A DNA stretch of 64,000 nt, from contig LR026961.1 of the NCBI GenBank assembly GCA_900498135.1, positions 4,065,419-4,129,418 on the forward strand, given 5' to 3'. The stretch comes from an uncultured Desulfatiglans sp. (GTDB lineage: Bacteria; Desulfobacterota; DSM-4660; Desulfatiglandales; Desulfatiglandaceae). Each line of letters starts with the position of its first letter. The stretch's first letter is position 1. Positions 28,215 through 37,603 of the stretch are shown here, piece after piece. The notes beneath the pieces are model-generated. The model saw only the letters and a program-made list of their open reading frames with translations. It did no database searches and was not told the origin of the DNA. The position numbers and the translations under genes are program-made.

Positions 28215-28703
28215 TCATCCCCCTCCAAGGCGGATGATCCGGCCGCGGATCCCATCCCCGACCTCCAGGATCCCCAGGCTGCGCACACCCCCTGCGATCC
28301 ATCCGCCCTTGAAACTCCCCGGGTTGAAGTAGAGCACCCCATTCTCCATCTGGTTGAGGACCCGGTGGGTGTGCCCGAAAACCACGGCATCCGCCCCCTC
28401 GAAGGCGCCTTGAAGGCGCCCCACGATCCCCCAGGGCGCGCCCCACCCGTGGATGAGGCCGATTCGGAGCCCCTCGGCCTCGATCAACAGCCTTTGGGGC
28501 AGCCGCGCCTTCACCGCGCGGTCGTCGCGATTCCCTGCGACCGCCTTGAAGGGCCTCCGCCCGAAGGCCTCCAGGACCTCCAGGGTGCAGATGTCTCCAG
28601 CGTGCAGGATCAGGTCGGCCCCGTCGAAATACTCCTCGACCGCGCGCCGCAGAAAGGCGTCGGGCCGCTTCAGGTGGGTGTCGGCAATAACCCCGATCTT
28701 CAC
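28215..28703 (-). CDS. YfcE/MJ0936-type metallophosphodiesterase
   Basis: 162 aa from a GTG at 28703 (AGGGG just upstream); an ATG at 28721 would add six residues that encode that ribosome site. All calcineurin-type metal motifs are visible: IADTHL, HAGDI, GNRDD, IHGWG and GHTH. Length fits the small YfcE family, which hydrolyses phosphodiesters in vitro; the natural substrate is unknown. It lies 34 bases after the oxidoreductase on the same strand and may be cotranscribed with it. Confidence 0.9.
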   Translation of the reverse strand: MKIGVIADTHLKRPDAFLRRAVEEYFDGADLILHAGDICTLEVLEAFGRRPFKAVAGNRDDRAVKARLPQRLLIEAEGLRIGLIHGWGAPWGIVGRLQGAFEGADAVVFGHTHRVLNQMENGVLYFNPGSFKGGWIAGGVRSLGILEVGDGIRGRIIRLGGG

Positions 28704-28737
28704 GGTTCCCCTCGCAACCAAAAGCCTCTGCGCCGCG

Positions 28738-30741
28738 CTACAGTTTCAATCCGGTCCGGAACCCCTCGCGGGTCGCGTCGAGGGCCTTCCGCGGTTCGGA
28801 GGCGTCCCCGATCACGTAAATCTCCGGCACGAGGCCCTCCAGGGCCGCCGCAAGCCCGCGCTCCGCTCTGGAGCCCGCTGCGAGGACGACTGAATCGGCC
28901 TGCAGCTGCTCAGCTTCCCCGTCCTTTTCGATCTCCACGAACCCGTCGCCGATCGCCACCGCCTTCGCTCCGGTCAGGACCGTGACCCCGAGGCGCTTCA
29001 GCTCCGCCATGACGGTCCAGCGGGTGGACTGGCCGATGTCCTTGCCGGCCTTTTTAAGCATCTCCACCACCACGACTTCCTTGATCCCCCGGTCGATGCC
29101 GTTCAGGAGCGTTTCGACGCTCTCGGCCCGGTTCGCCATCAGGAAGTGGAGCACCTCGGGCGGCAAGGTCCCTATGCTCGCGAGGTACAGGGCGGTCTCA
29201 AGGCCGACGGCGTTGCCCCCGATGACCACCACCCGCCGGCCGACGCCAGCCCTGCCATCCAGCAGATCCCAGGACTGCACTACATCGGGCCGCTCGATGC
29301 CGGGGATCGGCGGCTTCATGGGCCTGGCGCCCGTGGCGATGACAACCGCATCCGGGCGGATCTCCTTGACCGCCGCGACATCGGCGGCCTGCCCCAAACG
29401 GACGTCGACCGGCAGCTCGGCCAGATGCGCCGCCAGGTCCCTGGCCGCCGTCACCATCTCGCCCCGCCCCGGGATGAGTCGGTTCAGCAGCAGCTGCCCG
29501 CCCAACCGGTCAGCCTTTTCGAAGAGGATGACCTCGTGCCCGCGCTCGGCCGCTGTGCGGGCGCACTTCATGCCGGCGGGGCCGCCGCCGATCACCACCA
29601 CGCGTTTCGGCTGCGCGGCGGGCTCGGCGCGCCATTGCCCCTCCATCCCGGCCTGCGGGTTCACCAGGCACGTCGCCGGGCGGAAGCTGAAGATGCTGTC
29701 GAAGCATCCCTGGTTGCAACCGATGCAGTGATCGATCAGATGAGCCTTTCCTTCGCGCGCCTTCCGCGGCAGTTCGGGATCGGCCAGCAGGCCCCGCGCC
29801 ATGGTGACGAGATCGACCCCGCCGCTGCGCAGGACCTCTTCGGCCGTCTCCGGGTCGTTGATACGGTTGCTCGCCAGGACCGGCACGCCGACGGCCGATT
29901 TCACGCCCTGGGCGAGATACACGTAGCCCGCCCGCGGGACGTGCATGGTGAGCTGGGGGACGCGCGTCTCGTGCCATCCGCCCGTCACATTGAAAAGGTC
30001 CACGCCCGCCTTCTCCAAAGCCGCCGCAAAAGCGCGCGCCTCTGCGTTCCCGTTCCCGCCCTCCATGAAATCATTCCCCGCCAGCCGCATGATGATCGGG
30101 TAGTCCGGGCCTACCGCGCGCCGCACCTTCTCGACCACCTCCACCCCGAAGCGCATCCGGTTTTCGAGCGACCCCCCGTAGCGGTCTTCGCGCAGGTTGG
30201 TGAGCGGGGAAAAGAACTGGCTGATCAGATAACCGGCGCTCCCGAGGATCTCCACGGCGTCGAACCCCGCCTTCCGCGCCCGGACCGCCGCTTCGGCGAA
30301 ATGCTCCTGCACCTCCGGGATCTCCGCCAGGTCGAGCGCGCGCGGGGTCTCTCCGGTCAGCCGGGAGCGGACGGCCGAGGCGGAAAACGGCTGTCTCCCG
30401 CCGATCATAGCCGAATGGGTGTAGCGCCCCGCCTGGTAGAGCTGGGCCGCAATCCTGCCGCCCGCATCGTGCACCGCCGAGGTCAGCCGCTCGAGCCCAG
30501 GCAGAAAGCGGTCTTCGTGAAGGCAGATCATGTTCGCCATGCCGGCGTATTCGTCGATCGGGCACCCTCCTACGATGATCAGGCCCACACCGCTCCGGGC
30601 CCTCGGGACATAGAAATCGATCAGCCGGTCCGTCACGGTGCCCTCGGGGGTGTATCCGAGGTGCATGGCCGTCATGACGATCCGGTTCTGAAGATTCATG
30701 CCGTTGATGCTTACAGGGGAAAAAAGATGGGGGAATTGCAT
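28738..30741 (-). CDS. FMN/FAD/4Fe-4S oxidoreductase (2,4-dienoyl-CoA reductase type)
   Basis: 667 aa. Old-yellow-enzyme barrel first (VMTAMHLGYTPEGTVTDRLI; active-site-like YGGSLENRMRF), then a CxxCxxxC cluster motif CIGCNQGCFD with a further Cys (about residues 337-360), then FAD- and NAD(P)-binding Rossmann folds (VVVIGGGPAGMKCA, VVVIGGNAVGLETA). This matches FadH, BaiCD/BaiH and trimethylamine dehydrogenase relatives. In an anaerobe with aryl-CoA metabolism a role in reducing unsaturated acyl-CoAs or enoates is plausible, not shown. GAGGAGGAG lies just before the ATG. Confidence 0.93.
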   Translation of the reverse strand: MQFPHLFSPVSINGMNLQNRIVMTAMHLGYTPEGTVTDRLIDFYVPRARSGVGLIIVGGCPIDEYAGMANMICLHEDRFLPGLERLTSAVHDAGGRIAAQLYQAGRYTHSAMIGGRQPFSASAVRSRLTGETPRALDLAEIPEVQEHFAEAAVRARKAGFDAVEILGSAGYLISQFFSPLTNLREDRYGGSLENRMRFGVEVVEKVRRAVGPDYPIIMRLAGNDFMEGGNGNAEARAFAAALEKAGVDLFNVTGGWHETRVPQLTMHVPRAGYVYLAQGVKSAVGVPVLASNRINDPETAEEVLRSGGVDLVTMARGLLADPELPRKAREGKAHLIDHCIGCNQGCFDSIFSFRPATCLVNPQAGMEGQWRAEPAAQPKRVVVIGGGPAGMKCARTAAERGHEVILFEKADRLGGQLLLNRLIPGRGEMVTAARDLAAHLAELPVDVRLGQAADVAAVKEIRPDAVVIATGARPMKPPIPGIERPDVVQSWDLLDGRAGVGRRVVVIGGNAVGLETALYLASIGTLPPEVLHFLMANRAESVETLLNGIDRGIKEVVVVEMLKKAGKDIGQSTRWTVMAELKRLGVTVLTGAKAVAIGDGFVEIEKDGEAEQLQADSVVLAAGSRAERGLAAALEGLVPEIYVIGDASEPRKALDATREGFRTGLKL

Positions 30742-31374
30742 GCCTTCTCCTCCTCAATGGTCTGGCGGCGTTCAAAAACGGGGGCTGAAAAACAGGGACG
30801 CGGATGGCCTTGAAGGCGATCCGGCAGCCGAAAAGCGCCATTCGGGCCGGAGGGCCCGAATCCGGGTGGTCGAGCGGCCTGCATCCATCCCTCGATGAAC
30901 GGCTCGAGCCGCCCTCCATAGGCGGCCGAATATGCACTCAGGCCCGACGGCCGTTCCCGGCGGAGGCCGCCTGAGGCCATGGCGATGGAAATGCGGGTGG
31001 CAGGGCCTGCCCGAGAGCACCCGATCAGGAGGGCCCGTTCACCTCGGATCACCCATCGACGGCTGACATCGGATTATAGGCGGAAGAGCCGGCATCGGCA
31101 AGGGATTTGCTCCCACTCGGACCGGTGCCGCGGCCGCTTCCAGGCGCTGACCCAGTTTCCGTCCGGAAATGGTCTTTTTTGCCAATCTCGGCGTCAATCT
31201 GCACGTTTGCTTGTGCGGCGACCACCAGGTCGCCTCCGCGCAAACGCTTGATTTCCTTGATATTGGCCAAACCGGGACCCGCCCCGCAGGGGTGGGACTG
31301 AGCACGCGCAGTGTGTAAAGAAAAATCCTCATTTCCGGACTGGAAACTGGGTTGTACGGGGAAATCATTTCCGC
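30742..31374. other. Intergenic region carrying repeat copy B
   Basis: No gene seen in 633 bases. The first 400 show nothing; the rest is repeat copy B, which ends at the stop codon of the next gene. Confidence 0.5.
31155..31374 (+). repeat. Palindromic repeat, long form (copy B)
   Basis: GTTTCCGTCCGGAAATGG at the left end; the right end reads GAAATCATTTCCG directly against the TAG stop of the minus-strand gluzincin. The extra module is CCCGCCCCGCAGGGGTGGG (31278-31296) and CACGCGCAGTGTG (31303-31315); its base pairs differ from copy A but still pair. Confidence 0.85.
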
Positions 31375-32307
31375 CTAGTGAAGCGTGAGGTCGTCGGGAT
31401 CATCCGGCATTTCGCGAAGATAACGCCTTTTCCTTATCCATGCCCTCACAAACGCATAGACAGAGGCGAGGGCAGCCAGGACGAAGAGGATCTCGTAGAG
31501 GTGGCCGCTCAGGTAGCTCAGCCAGGACACGCTGGCCCGCAGGTCATCCCGCCACTCCTTCTCGAACCGCCCCGGCGTCAGGAAAAAATCCCGTTCGATC
31601 ACCTCCTCCAAATCCGCTCCGGAGGCCATCGAGGCGAGGATCCGCATCAGCGCCTCCCGCCCGTAGCGCTCCACGATATAGAGGACAACCGATTTGCTTT
31701 GCTCATAAGCCAAACGGAGAGGATACTCCTCCAGCGGGAATCCGCCTTCGAGGTGGCGCAGCGGGATGAGGCGCCCGGAGAGCACGGCCTGATCCAGCAG
31801 ACCCGCCCTCTGATCCATCACGATCTCGCTGACGCCGTCGGTCGCCCACTGGCAGACGCCTTCGTCGAACCACCTCGGCAGTGGGACCTCCGTGATCCGG
31901 CTGTGCAGCAGCAGATGACACATCTCGTGCTTGAGGATGGTCTCGAGGCTGAAGGGTTTCTCGAAGCCCCGGGAGCACTCCATCACGATCAGGTTCCTCG
32001 CCGGGACCGCGAAGGCCACGATCACCCCGCTCTGCGTCGAGCGCTCGAAGGCCGCCCTGTCGGCCGTCAACAGGACTTCGGGAGGCGTCTTCAACCTCCA
32101 GCCGAACACGGCCTCCAGTTCCGCGTTCGCCGCCGGGTATGCCGAAAGGACCTCCCTGGCGCGTTCTTCGAGGCCCGGCTCGTAGTGGACCCGCAAGAAA
32201 GGGGATTCGATAGCCTCGAGCGGACCGCTCCGCCCCCACGCACTCCCCATCATGCAGAGGCTGAGAATACAGAGAATCAGGTAAATAGAATTCGAGGGGC
32301 GCGCCAT
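31375..32307 (-). CDS. Exported membrane-anchored zinc peptidase (peptidase MA-like)
   Basis: 310 aa from the ATG at 32307, which begins a clear signal peptide (SIYLILCILSLCMMGSAWG); a longer frame to 32436 is rejected. Zinc motif HEMCH at residues 127-131 with the third ligand E149 in RWFDEG, the gluzincin pattern of the peptidase MA family. A C-terminal helix (LYEILFVLAALASVYAFV) and a basic tail (RAWIRKRRYLRE) anchor it in the inner membrane with the catalytic domain outside. Substrate unknown. Divergent from the NamZ-like gene. Confidence 0.85.
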   Translation of the reverse strand: MARPSNSIYLILCILSLCMMGSAWGRSGPLEAIESPFLRVHYEPGLEERAREVLSAYPAANAELEAVFGWRLKTPPEVLLTADRAAFERSTQSGVIVAFAVPARNLIVMECSRGFEKPFSLETILKHEMCHLLLHSRITEVPLPRWFDEGVCQWATDGVSEIVMDQRAGLLDQAVLSGRLIPLRHLEGGFPLEEYPLRLAYEQSKSVVLYIVERYGREALMRILASMASGADLEEVIERDFFLTPGRFEKEWRDDLRASVSWLSYLSGHLYEILFVLAALASVYAFVRAWIRKRRYLREMPDDPDDLTLH

Positions 32308-32579
32308 GCCGCCTTCCGCCTTTCTTCCGCGTCGACCATCGTCCGCCGCTTCTCCGGCTGCCGATGCACGTGCCCGGTCGCCCTCGCCGCTTTTCAGGCC
32401 ACCGATGCAAGACCCCGGAAGCCCTCTCCTCGACATCCGGCATTACGCCCCGTCGCGAGGCGCGGAGCCTTTTCAACGGGCGGCCTGGAAATGGGCTTGA
32501 AAAGCCCCAAACCATTCCGTAGGATGCCTTGGGCCGTCGAGGAGCCGTTCTTCGCCGTCCCGAAGGGCGTCAACCTCCC

Positions 32580-33773
32580 ATGAACCGGGTAAAACTCATG
32601 CCAGCGACCGCTATGGGTATCGATCGCCTCCGCGAAGGCGAATGGAAGAAGTTCAAGAGCCGGAACCTGCTTCTCCTGGCCAACCAGGCCTCTTTGGACC
32701 GCCGCCTCGAACCGTCCTGGAGCGTCATCGCACAGACGCTCCCGGGGCGCCTCAAGGGGCTCCTCGGACCGCAGCACGGCTTCGGAGGAGAAGATCAGGA
32801 CAACATGGTCGAAACCCCCCATGCCCGGGACGAGGAGACCGGTCTCCCGGTCTACAGCCTTTACGCCGAGACTCGGGCCCCGCTTCCCTTCATGCTCGAG
32901 GGGGTCGACTGCCTGATGGTCGATTTGCAGGACGTCGGGACAAGGGTCTACACCTTCGCCTCTACCCTGCTCAACTGCATGAGGGCGGCCGCCGAGGCCG
33001 GCGTCGGCGTGGCCGTCCTCGACCGGCCGAACCCCCTCGGGGGGCGGGTGATCGAAGGCAATCTCCTGCAGGAGGACTTCTTCTCGTTTGTCGGCCCGGC
33101 CCGACTCCCCATGCGCCACGGCTTGACCATGGGCGAGATGGCCCTTCTCTTCAAAGAGGCCTTCTCCATCGAGTGTGACCTCGAGATCATCGCCATGGGG
33201 GGCTGGGAGCGGCGGATGCTGTGGTCCGACACAGGTCTTCGCTGGCTCATGCCTTCACCCAATATGCCGCTCTTCGAAACGGCGCTTGTCTACCCCGGGC
33301 AGGTCGCCCTCGAGGGAACCAACCTGTCCGAAGGACGCGGAACGTGCCGCCCGTTCGAGATCTTCGGCGCCCCTTACATCGACCGGAAGGCGGTCCTGGA
33401 GGCCCTCAGCCCGGCATGCCGCCGGGGCATCCGCCTTCAGCCCTTCACCTTCCGCCCCACCTTCAACAAATGGCACCATCAACTGTGCAAAGGGTTCATG
33501 ATCCACGTACTCGACCCCGGCCTCTACGAACCCTACCTCACCTCTCTCGCCCTCATCCAGAGCATTGCGCAGGTTCACCCAGGCGATTTTGCCTGGAAAG
33601 AGCCTCCCTATGAATACGAGTACAAAAAAAAGCCCATTGATTTGATCATGGGCGATGATGAATTCCGAAAAGGCCTGGAGAATGGCATCCCCGTCAGCCG
33701 GTTGAAGGAGCGCTGGCATCCGGATCTGTCCGATTACGGGGAATGGCGCCGGCCTTTTCTGCTCTATACCTGA
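32580..33773 (+). CDS. DUF1343 / NamZ-like exo-N-acetylmuramidase
   Basis: 397 aa from the ATG at 32580; the ribosome site is poor and ATGs at 32598 and 32613 are alternatives. Family motifs: LLLANQASLD, GPQHGFGGEDQDNM, DLQDVGTRVYTF, LDRPNPLGG (about 148), NLSEGRGTCRPFE and FNKWHHQLCKG. NamZ enzymes (GH171) remove terminal MurNAc from peptidoglycan fragments. No signal peptide is visible, so it may act in the cytoplasm on recovered muropeptides. Divergent from the membrane peptidase; the transglycosylase at 36.9 kb could supply substrates, but linkage is inference. Confidence 0.9.
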   Translation: MNRVKLMPATAMGIDRLREGEWKKFKSRNLLLLANQASLDRRLEPSWSVIAQTLPGRLKGLLGPQHGFGGEDQDNMVETPHARDEETGLPVYSLYAETRAPLPFMLEGVDCLMVDLQDVGTRVYTFASTLLNCMRAAAEAGVGVAVLDRPNPLGGRVIEGNLLQEDFFSFVGPARLPMRHGLTMGEMALLFKEAFSIECDLEIIAMGGWERRMLWSDTGLRWLMPSPNMPLFETALVYPGQVALEGTNLSEGRGTCRPFEIFGAPYIDRKAVLEALSPACRRGIRLQPFTFRPTFNKWHHQLCKGFMIHVLDPGLYEPYLTSLALIQSIAQVHPGDFAWKEPPYEYEYKKKPIDLIMGDDEFRKGLENGIPVSRLKERWHPDLSDYGEWRRPFLLYT

Positions 33774-33840
33774 AGGTCCCGGCCCTCCCCTGCCGCTCCT
33801 GCCGGCCTCCCCATCGATCAGGGGATGCCTTTCCCCGACG

Positions 33841-34014
33841 TCACTTCGATTGCTGCCCGCCGCTGATCCAGCGGTCTATGGCCTCTTTGTCGAACCGCCA
33901 CACCCGGCCGATGCGAATGGCAGGAATCTTGCCTTCGGCGGCGTATTTACAAATGGTAATTTCGTGAAGCTTGAGATATTTTGCCAGTTCCTTTGTTGTC
34001 ATAATCTGAGGCAT
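33841..34014 (-). CDS. Small excisionase/MerR-type helix-turn-helix protein
   Basis: 57 aa from the ATG at 34014 (AGGAG seven bases upstream; an upstream in-frame start at 34056 is unlikely). MTTKELAKYLKLHEITICKY is a helix-turn-helix, followed by the winged motif GKIPAIRIGRVWRFDKEAID of the excisionase family. Such proteins are recombination directionality factors or small regulators. No integrase is nearby. A good promoter (34095-34123) suggests it is expressed. Confidence 0.85.
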   Translation of the reverse strand: MPQIMTTKELAKYLKLHEITICKYAAEGKIPAIRIGRVWRFDKEAIDRWISGGQQSK

Positions 34015-34094
34015 GATGGTCTCCTGAATATTGCTGGATTTACAGCTGCAATTCATAGTCGTGGTATTAAATATCTGGAAGTTCTAACCTTTTA

Positions 34095-34123
34095 ATATTA
34101 TCTCGTATAAACATCAAAGTCAA
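34095..34123 (-). promoter_or_regulatory. Sigma-70 promoter of the small HTH gene
   Basis: Minus strand: TTGACT (34123-34118), 17-base spacer, TAATAT (34100-34095). Leader of about 74 bases to the ATG at 34014. Confidence 0.65.
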
Positions 34124-34321
34124 TAGAAAATCCTGCATCCGCAAAGAGAGAGACCCTAAAATCGAATTTCTAATCTATAATATATTTTATAATGCTATAA
34201 TTTAGAGTATTTGAAAGAATCCCCCGTCGCTTCACAAAACAGGCCGTCCTACGGCGCCGGGATTTATGCTTGACGCATGGGCAACCGCCTTTTATAAGGG
34301 GAGCGGAAAGCATTCGGCCTG

Positions 34322-34497
34322 GTTTCCATCCGGAAATGGTCTTTTTGTCCAATCTCTGCGTCAATCTGCACGTTTGCTTGTGCGGCGACCACCAGGTCGC
34401 CTCCGCGCAAACGCTTGATCTCCTAGATATTGGACAAAAATCCTCATTTCCGGATTGGAAACTGAGTCCTACCGCCAAATCATTTCCGGATGGATAC
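34322..34497 (+). repeat. Palindromic repeat, short form (copy C)
   Basis: GTTTCCATCCGGAAATGG at the left and CATTTCCGGATGGATACC at the right. Core GGCGACC-ACCA-GGTCGCC. The two-hairpin module of copies A, B and H is absent: GATATTGGACAAAAATCC runs straight through. Confidence 0.85.
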
Positions 34498-34649
34498 CGG
34501 TTATTTTTTCGAACCTACAACGAATGGCCGCGGGGTGTCCGCAGGCCGCATGCGGAGATGGTTCCGATTCAGATCCCAAAACCGGCATTGCCTTCATCGC
34601 CCGCCGGCCGCACCTGCCGAACGGGGCCTCACCCCCTCCGGGAGATTGA

Positions 34650-36941
34650 ATGACCCGTTCCGACGAGCGTAAGACGACGACAACAGCCCATCGGCCCGGC
34701 CGGTTTCTTCTTTGGCGGACGAATGGCTTGACGCACGCCGGCAAATGGATCTTCACCTATGTGTTGATCGGCCTGATCGCGGGATTCGGATCCATCGCGT
34801 TCCAGTATCTCTGCCAGGTCGGTTCCTATTTTTTCCTCGACATGCTGGCTGGTTATCGCCCGCCCGCCCCCGTTGGAGAATCCCATCTTTTCCCGCCTTC
34901 AGGGACGCCATTCACCCGCTGGATGCTCCTCGTCGTGCCGGTCATCGGCGGCCTGATCAGCGGATGGCTGGTATACACCTTCGCACCCGAAGCGGAAGGC
35001 CACGGCACGGATGCCGCCATCGATGCCTACCACAACAAGGGCGGATTCATCCGCGGACGCATCCCCATCATCAAGACCCTCGCCTCGGCGGTCACCATCA
35101 CGTCCGGCGGTTCCGGGGGCCGTGAGGGCCCTATCGCCCAGATCGGCGCCGGCTTCGGTTCCTTCCTGGCCACCAGGCTGAAGCTCTCGGATCGGGAACG
35201 CCGCATCATGCTCGCAGCCGGTATCGGCGCCGGAGTGGGCAGCATCTTCCGGGCGCCTATGGCCGGAGCGCTCTTCGCCGCAGAAGTGCTCTACCGTGAA
35301 CCGGAGTTCGAATCGGAGGTCATCATACCGGCCGGCATTTCATCCGTCGTCGCTTACTGCGTCTTCTGCCTCTTTTTCGGCTGGGGCTCCCTCTTCCACT
35401 CCGATGACTTCGTCTTCCGCAACCCGCTCGAACTCGGTCCTTACATCGTTCTGGCCTTCGTCCTGGTGGCCGGCGGCGTCCTCTATATCAAGTCCTTTTA
35501 CGGCGTCCAGAAGGTTTTTAAACGCCTCCAGATCCCGAACCATTTCAAGCCCGCCCTCGGGGGGCTGTGCACCGGCATCATCGGCTTCTTCCTGCCAGCG
35601 ACCCTCTCTTTCGGATACGGCTATGCACAGATGGCGCTGGAAAACGAGCTTTCCATTCTCTTCCTTCTCGGCCTGGCCTTCGGAAAGATCCTGACCACCT
35701 CCTTTTCCATCGGCTCGGGGGGCAGCGGCGGGGTCTTCGGCCCTTCGGTCGTGATCGGCGGCGCATTGGGCGGCGCGGTCGGAAAAGCCTTTCATGCGCT
35801 GCTGCCCGGCATCGTCACCGCACCGGGGGCCTTCGTCATCGTCGGCATGGCAGGCTTTTTCGCGGCGGTCTCCAAGGCCCCTATCTCCACCATCATCTTC
35901 GTGAGCGAGATGACGAATTCCTATCACCTCCTCCTCCCGAGCCTGCTCGTCTGCTCGCTCGCCTTTCTGCTGTCCAAACGATGGACCATCTACATCAAAC
36001 AGCCGCTGAACCGCCTTTCATCGAACGCCCACCGCGGGGATTTCTTCGTCGACGTCCTCGAGTCCATCCGGGTGCGCGAACTCCTTCCCTCTCTCCGGAA
36101 GGTGCGCCTCATCCCGGAAAACATGACCTTCAGCGAGTTCCGCGAGATCTTCCGATCCAGCCAGCAGCATTATTTCCCCGTCGTCAACGAACGGAAGGAA
36201 CTCACCGGGATCTTTTCCATCAACGACGTCCGCAGCGTCCTCTTCGACGACGAAATCGGGGAACTGGTCCGGATGAAGGATATCGCGACGACCGACCTCA
36301 TCACGGCGACCCCCTCGGAAGACATCAACTCCGTGCTCAAGAAATTCACGGTCCGCAACCTTCAGAGACTCCCGGTCGTCAAGGACGATGACCCCGCGTT
36401 TTTGCTGGGGATGCTGGATCGGCGCGAGGTGATCGAATACTACAACCTCCGGGTACAGGCTATCAAACAGCGGGAGGGAGAGCCGGAAAAACAGCCCGCC
36501 GAACGGGAGGCGTCGCGCCTGAAGGCAGTTTCCGTCAGCATGGCCATGAACCGCCAGGTCGAAACCATCCCGGCGGCCAAGACCTTCGAATCCCTCTCCG
36601 ACTTTCTTCGCACGCGCCGATTCAGCGCCTATCCCGTAGTCGACCAGGAAGGCCGGCTGCAGGGGATCCTGTCGCTTTCGGACATTCTCAAGGCCTCCAA
36701 GAACCCGCGGCACCCCCTGACGGCCGGAGATATCGCCACCCCTGGCCCCGTCACCGTCACGGGGGAGGACACGCTTTACACGGCCTTGAACAGGCTGTCG
36801 AAGGGTGATTTCGCCATTCTTCCCGTTGTCGACCGGGAAAACCCCAGGCGCGTCGTCGGTGTAATCAGCCGTCGCGACATCCTGAAGGCCTTTGACGACC
36901 TGTTTTTCAAAAAGACAGTCGCCCATGATGCAAAGAGGTAA
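34650..36941 (+). CDS. ClC-family chloride channel/antiporter with four CBS repeats
   Basis: 763 aa. Membrane part (about 1-455) with the ClC selectivity motifs GSGGREGP (about 153) and GSGGSGGVFGPS (about 356). The C-terminal 300 residues hold four CBS-like repeats. The first begins VRELLPSLRKVRLIPENMT; the others start at MKDIATTDLITATP, MNRQVETIPAAKT and AGDIATPGPVTVTGED. Most bacterial ClCs have none or two. CBS pairs bind ATP/AMP and gate transport in eukaryotic ClCs, so this one may be doubly regulated. The ribosome site GGGAG precedes the ATG by six bases. The 3' end overlaps the transglycosylase gene. Confidence 0.93.
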   Translation: MTRSDERKTTTTAHRPGRFLLWRTNGLTHAGKWIFTYVLIGLIAGFGSIAFQYLCQVGSYFFLDMLAGYRPPAPVGESHLFPPSGTPFTRWMLLVVPVIGGLISGWLVYTFAPEAEGHGTDAAIDAYHNKGGFIRGRIPIIKTLASAVTITSGGSGGREGPIAQIGAGFGSFLATRLKLSDRERRIMLAAGIGAGVGSIFRAPMAGALFAAEVLYREPEFESEVIIPAGISSVVAYCVFCLFFGWGSLFHSDDFVFRNPLELGPYIVLAFVLVAGGVLYIKSFYGVQKVFKRLQIPNHFKPALGGLCTGIIGFFLPATLSFGYGYAQMALENELSILFLLGLAFGKILTTSFSIGSGGSGGVFGPSVVIGGALGGAVGKAFHALLPGIVTAPGAFVIVGMAGFFAAVSKAPISTIIFVSEMTNSYHLLLPSLLVCSLAFLLSKRWTIYIKQPLNRLSSNAHRGDFFVDVLESIRVRELLPSLRKVRLIPENMTFSEFREIFRSSQQHYFPVVNERKELTGIFSINDVRSVLFDDEIGELVRMKDIATTDLITATPSEDINSVLKKFTVRNLQRLPVVKDDDPAFLLGMLDRREVIEYYNLRVQAIKQREGEPEKQPAEREASRLKAVSVSMAMNRQVETIPAAKTFESLSDFLRTRRFSAYPVVDQEGRLQGILSLSDILKASKNPRHPLTAGDIATPGPVTVTGEDTLYTALNRLSKGDFAILPVVDRENPRRVVGVISRRDILKAFDDLFFKKTVAHDAKR

Positions 36942-37566
36942 GCTATTCGTCCCCTTGGTCGCCCTATTCATCCTGGCGACCCTGATGCTTCCAGGATGCG
37001 GCGGGAGATCGCTCCAAACGGAAAACACCGACGACCTCTGCGAACTGTTCCGCCGCCAGCGGGGATGGTATCCCGCAGCCGCGGCCGCCCGCCATCGCTG
37101 GGGGATCTCCATCCCGATCATGATGTCCATCATCCGCCAGGAATCGCACTTCGCGGCGGAGGCCAAGCCGCCGCGTACCCGCTGCCTCTGGGTCTTCCCC
37201 GGCCCGCGGCCCTCGTCGGCTTACGGGTATGCCCAGGCAGGCGACGCGGCCTGGGAGGATTACAAGAAGTGGACCGGTCGGGGAGGCGCCGACCGGGATG
37301 ATTTTGAGGACGCCGTCGATTTTGTCGGCTGGTATTGCCACATGAGCCATATCCGCTGCGGCATCGCCAAATCAGATGCATATCGCCTGTATTTGGCGTA
37401 TCATGAGGGGCACGGTGGATACAACCGCAGGACTTACGCAGGGAAAACCTGGCTGCAGAACGTGGCGGCGAAGGTGGCAAGACAGGCCCAGGGATATGCC
37501 GCCCAGTTGGCAGTCTGCGAGCCCGCCCTCGAGAAGCGGCGACCCTGCTGTCTGTGGCCTTTTTGA
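36925..37566 (+). CDS. Lytic transglycosylase lipoprotein (SLT fold, EmtA-like)
   Basis: 213 aa starting at 36925 (ATGATG; either Met), overlapping the ClC gene by 17 bases. Lipoprotein signal (LFVPLVALFILATLMLPGC; lipobox LPGC). Catalytic Glu in SIIRQESHF; SSAYGYAQ and the YLAYHEGHGGY motif complete the SLT signature. It cleaves peptidoglycan glycan strands at the outer membrane or periplasm. Coupling to a ClC channel is curious and has no obvious meaning. Confidence 0.9.
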   Translation: MMQRGKLFVPLVALFILATLMLPGCGGRSLQTENTDDLCELFRRQRGWYPAAAAARHRWGISIPIMMSIIRQESHFAAEAKPPRTRCLWVFPGPRPSSAYGYAQAGDAAWEDYKKWTGRGGADRDDFEDAVDFVGWYCHMSHIRCGIAKSDAYRLYLAYHEGHGGYNRRTYAGKTWLQNVAAKVARQAQGYAAQLAVCEPALEKRRPCCLWPF

Positions 37567-37603
37567 GCAGCGCTGGTGATCTGTCCAAGCGCGGCCAGCG
37601 TTC

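Larger units (their letters stand above)
34015..34649. other. AT-rich intergenic stretch next to the orphan HTH gene
   Basis: 635 bases without a gene. 34060-34240 is strikingly AT-rich, with runs such as AATCTATAATATATTTTATA; then comes repeat copy C. The AT-rich part holds the HTH promoter and may be the remnant of an integrated element. No clear att repeats found. Confidence 0.5.

Noticed and set aside
31049..31270. Peptide beginning MANIKEIKRLRGG that recurs in repeat copies B, D and E
   Set aside because: The similarity follows from the DNA repeat; the frame is broken or shifted in other copies and has no own ribosome site, so it is not counted as a gene.
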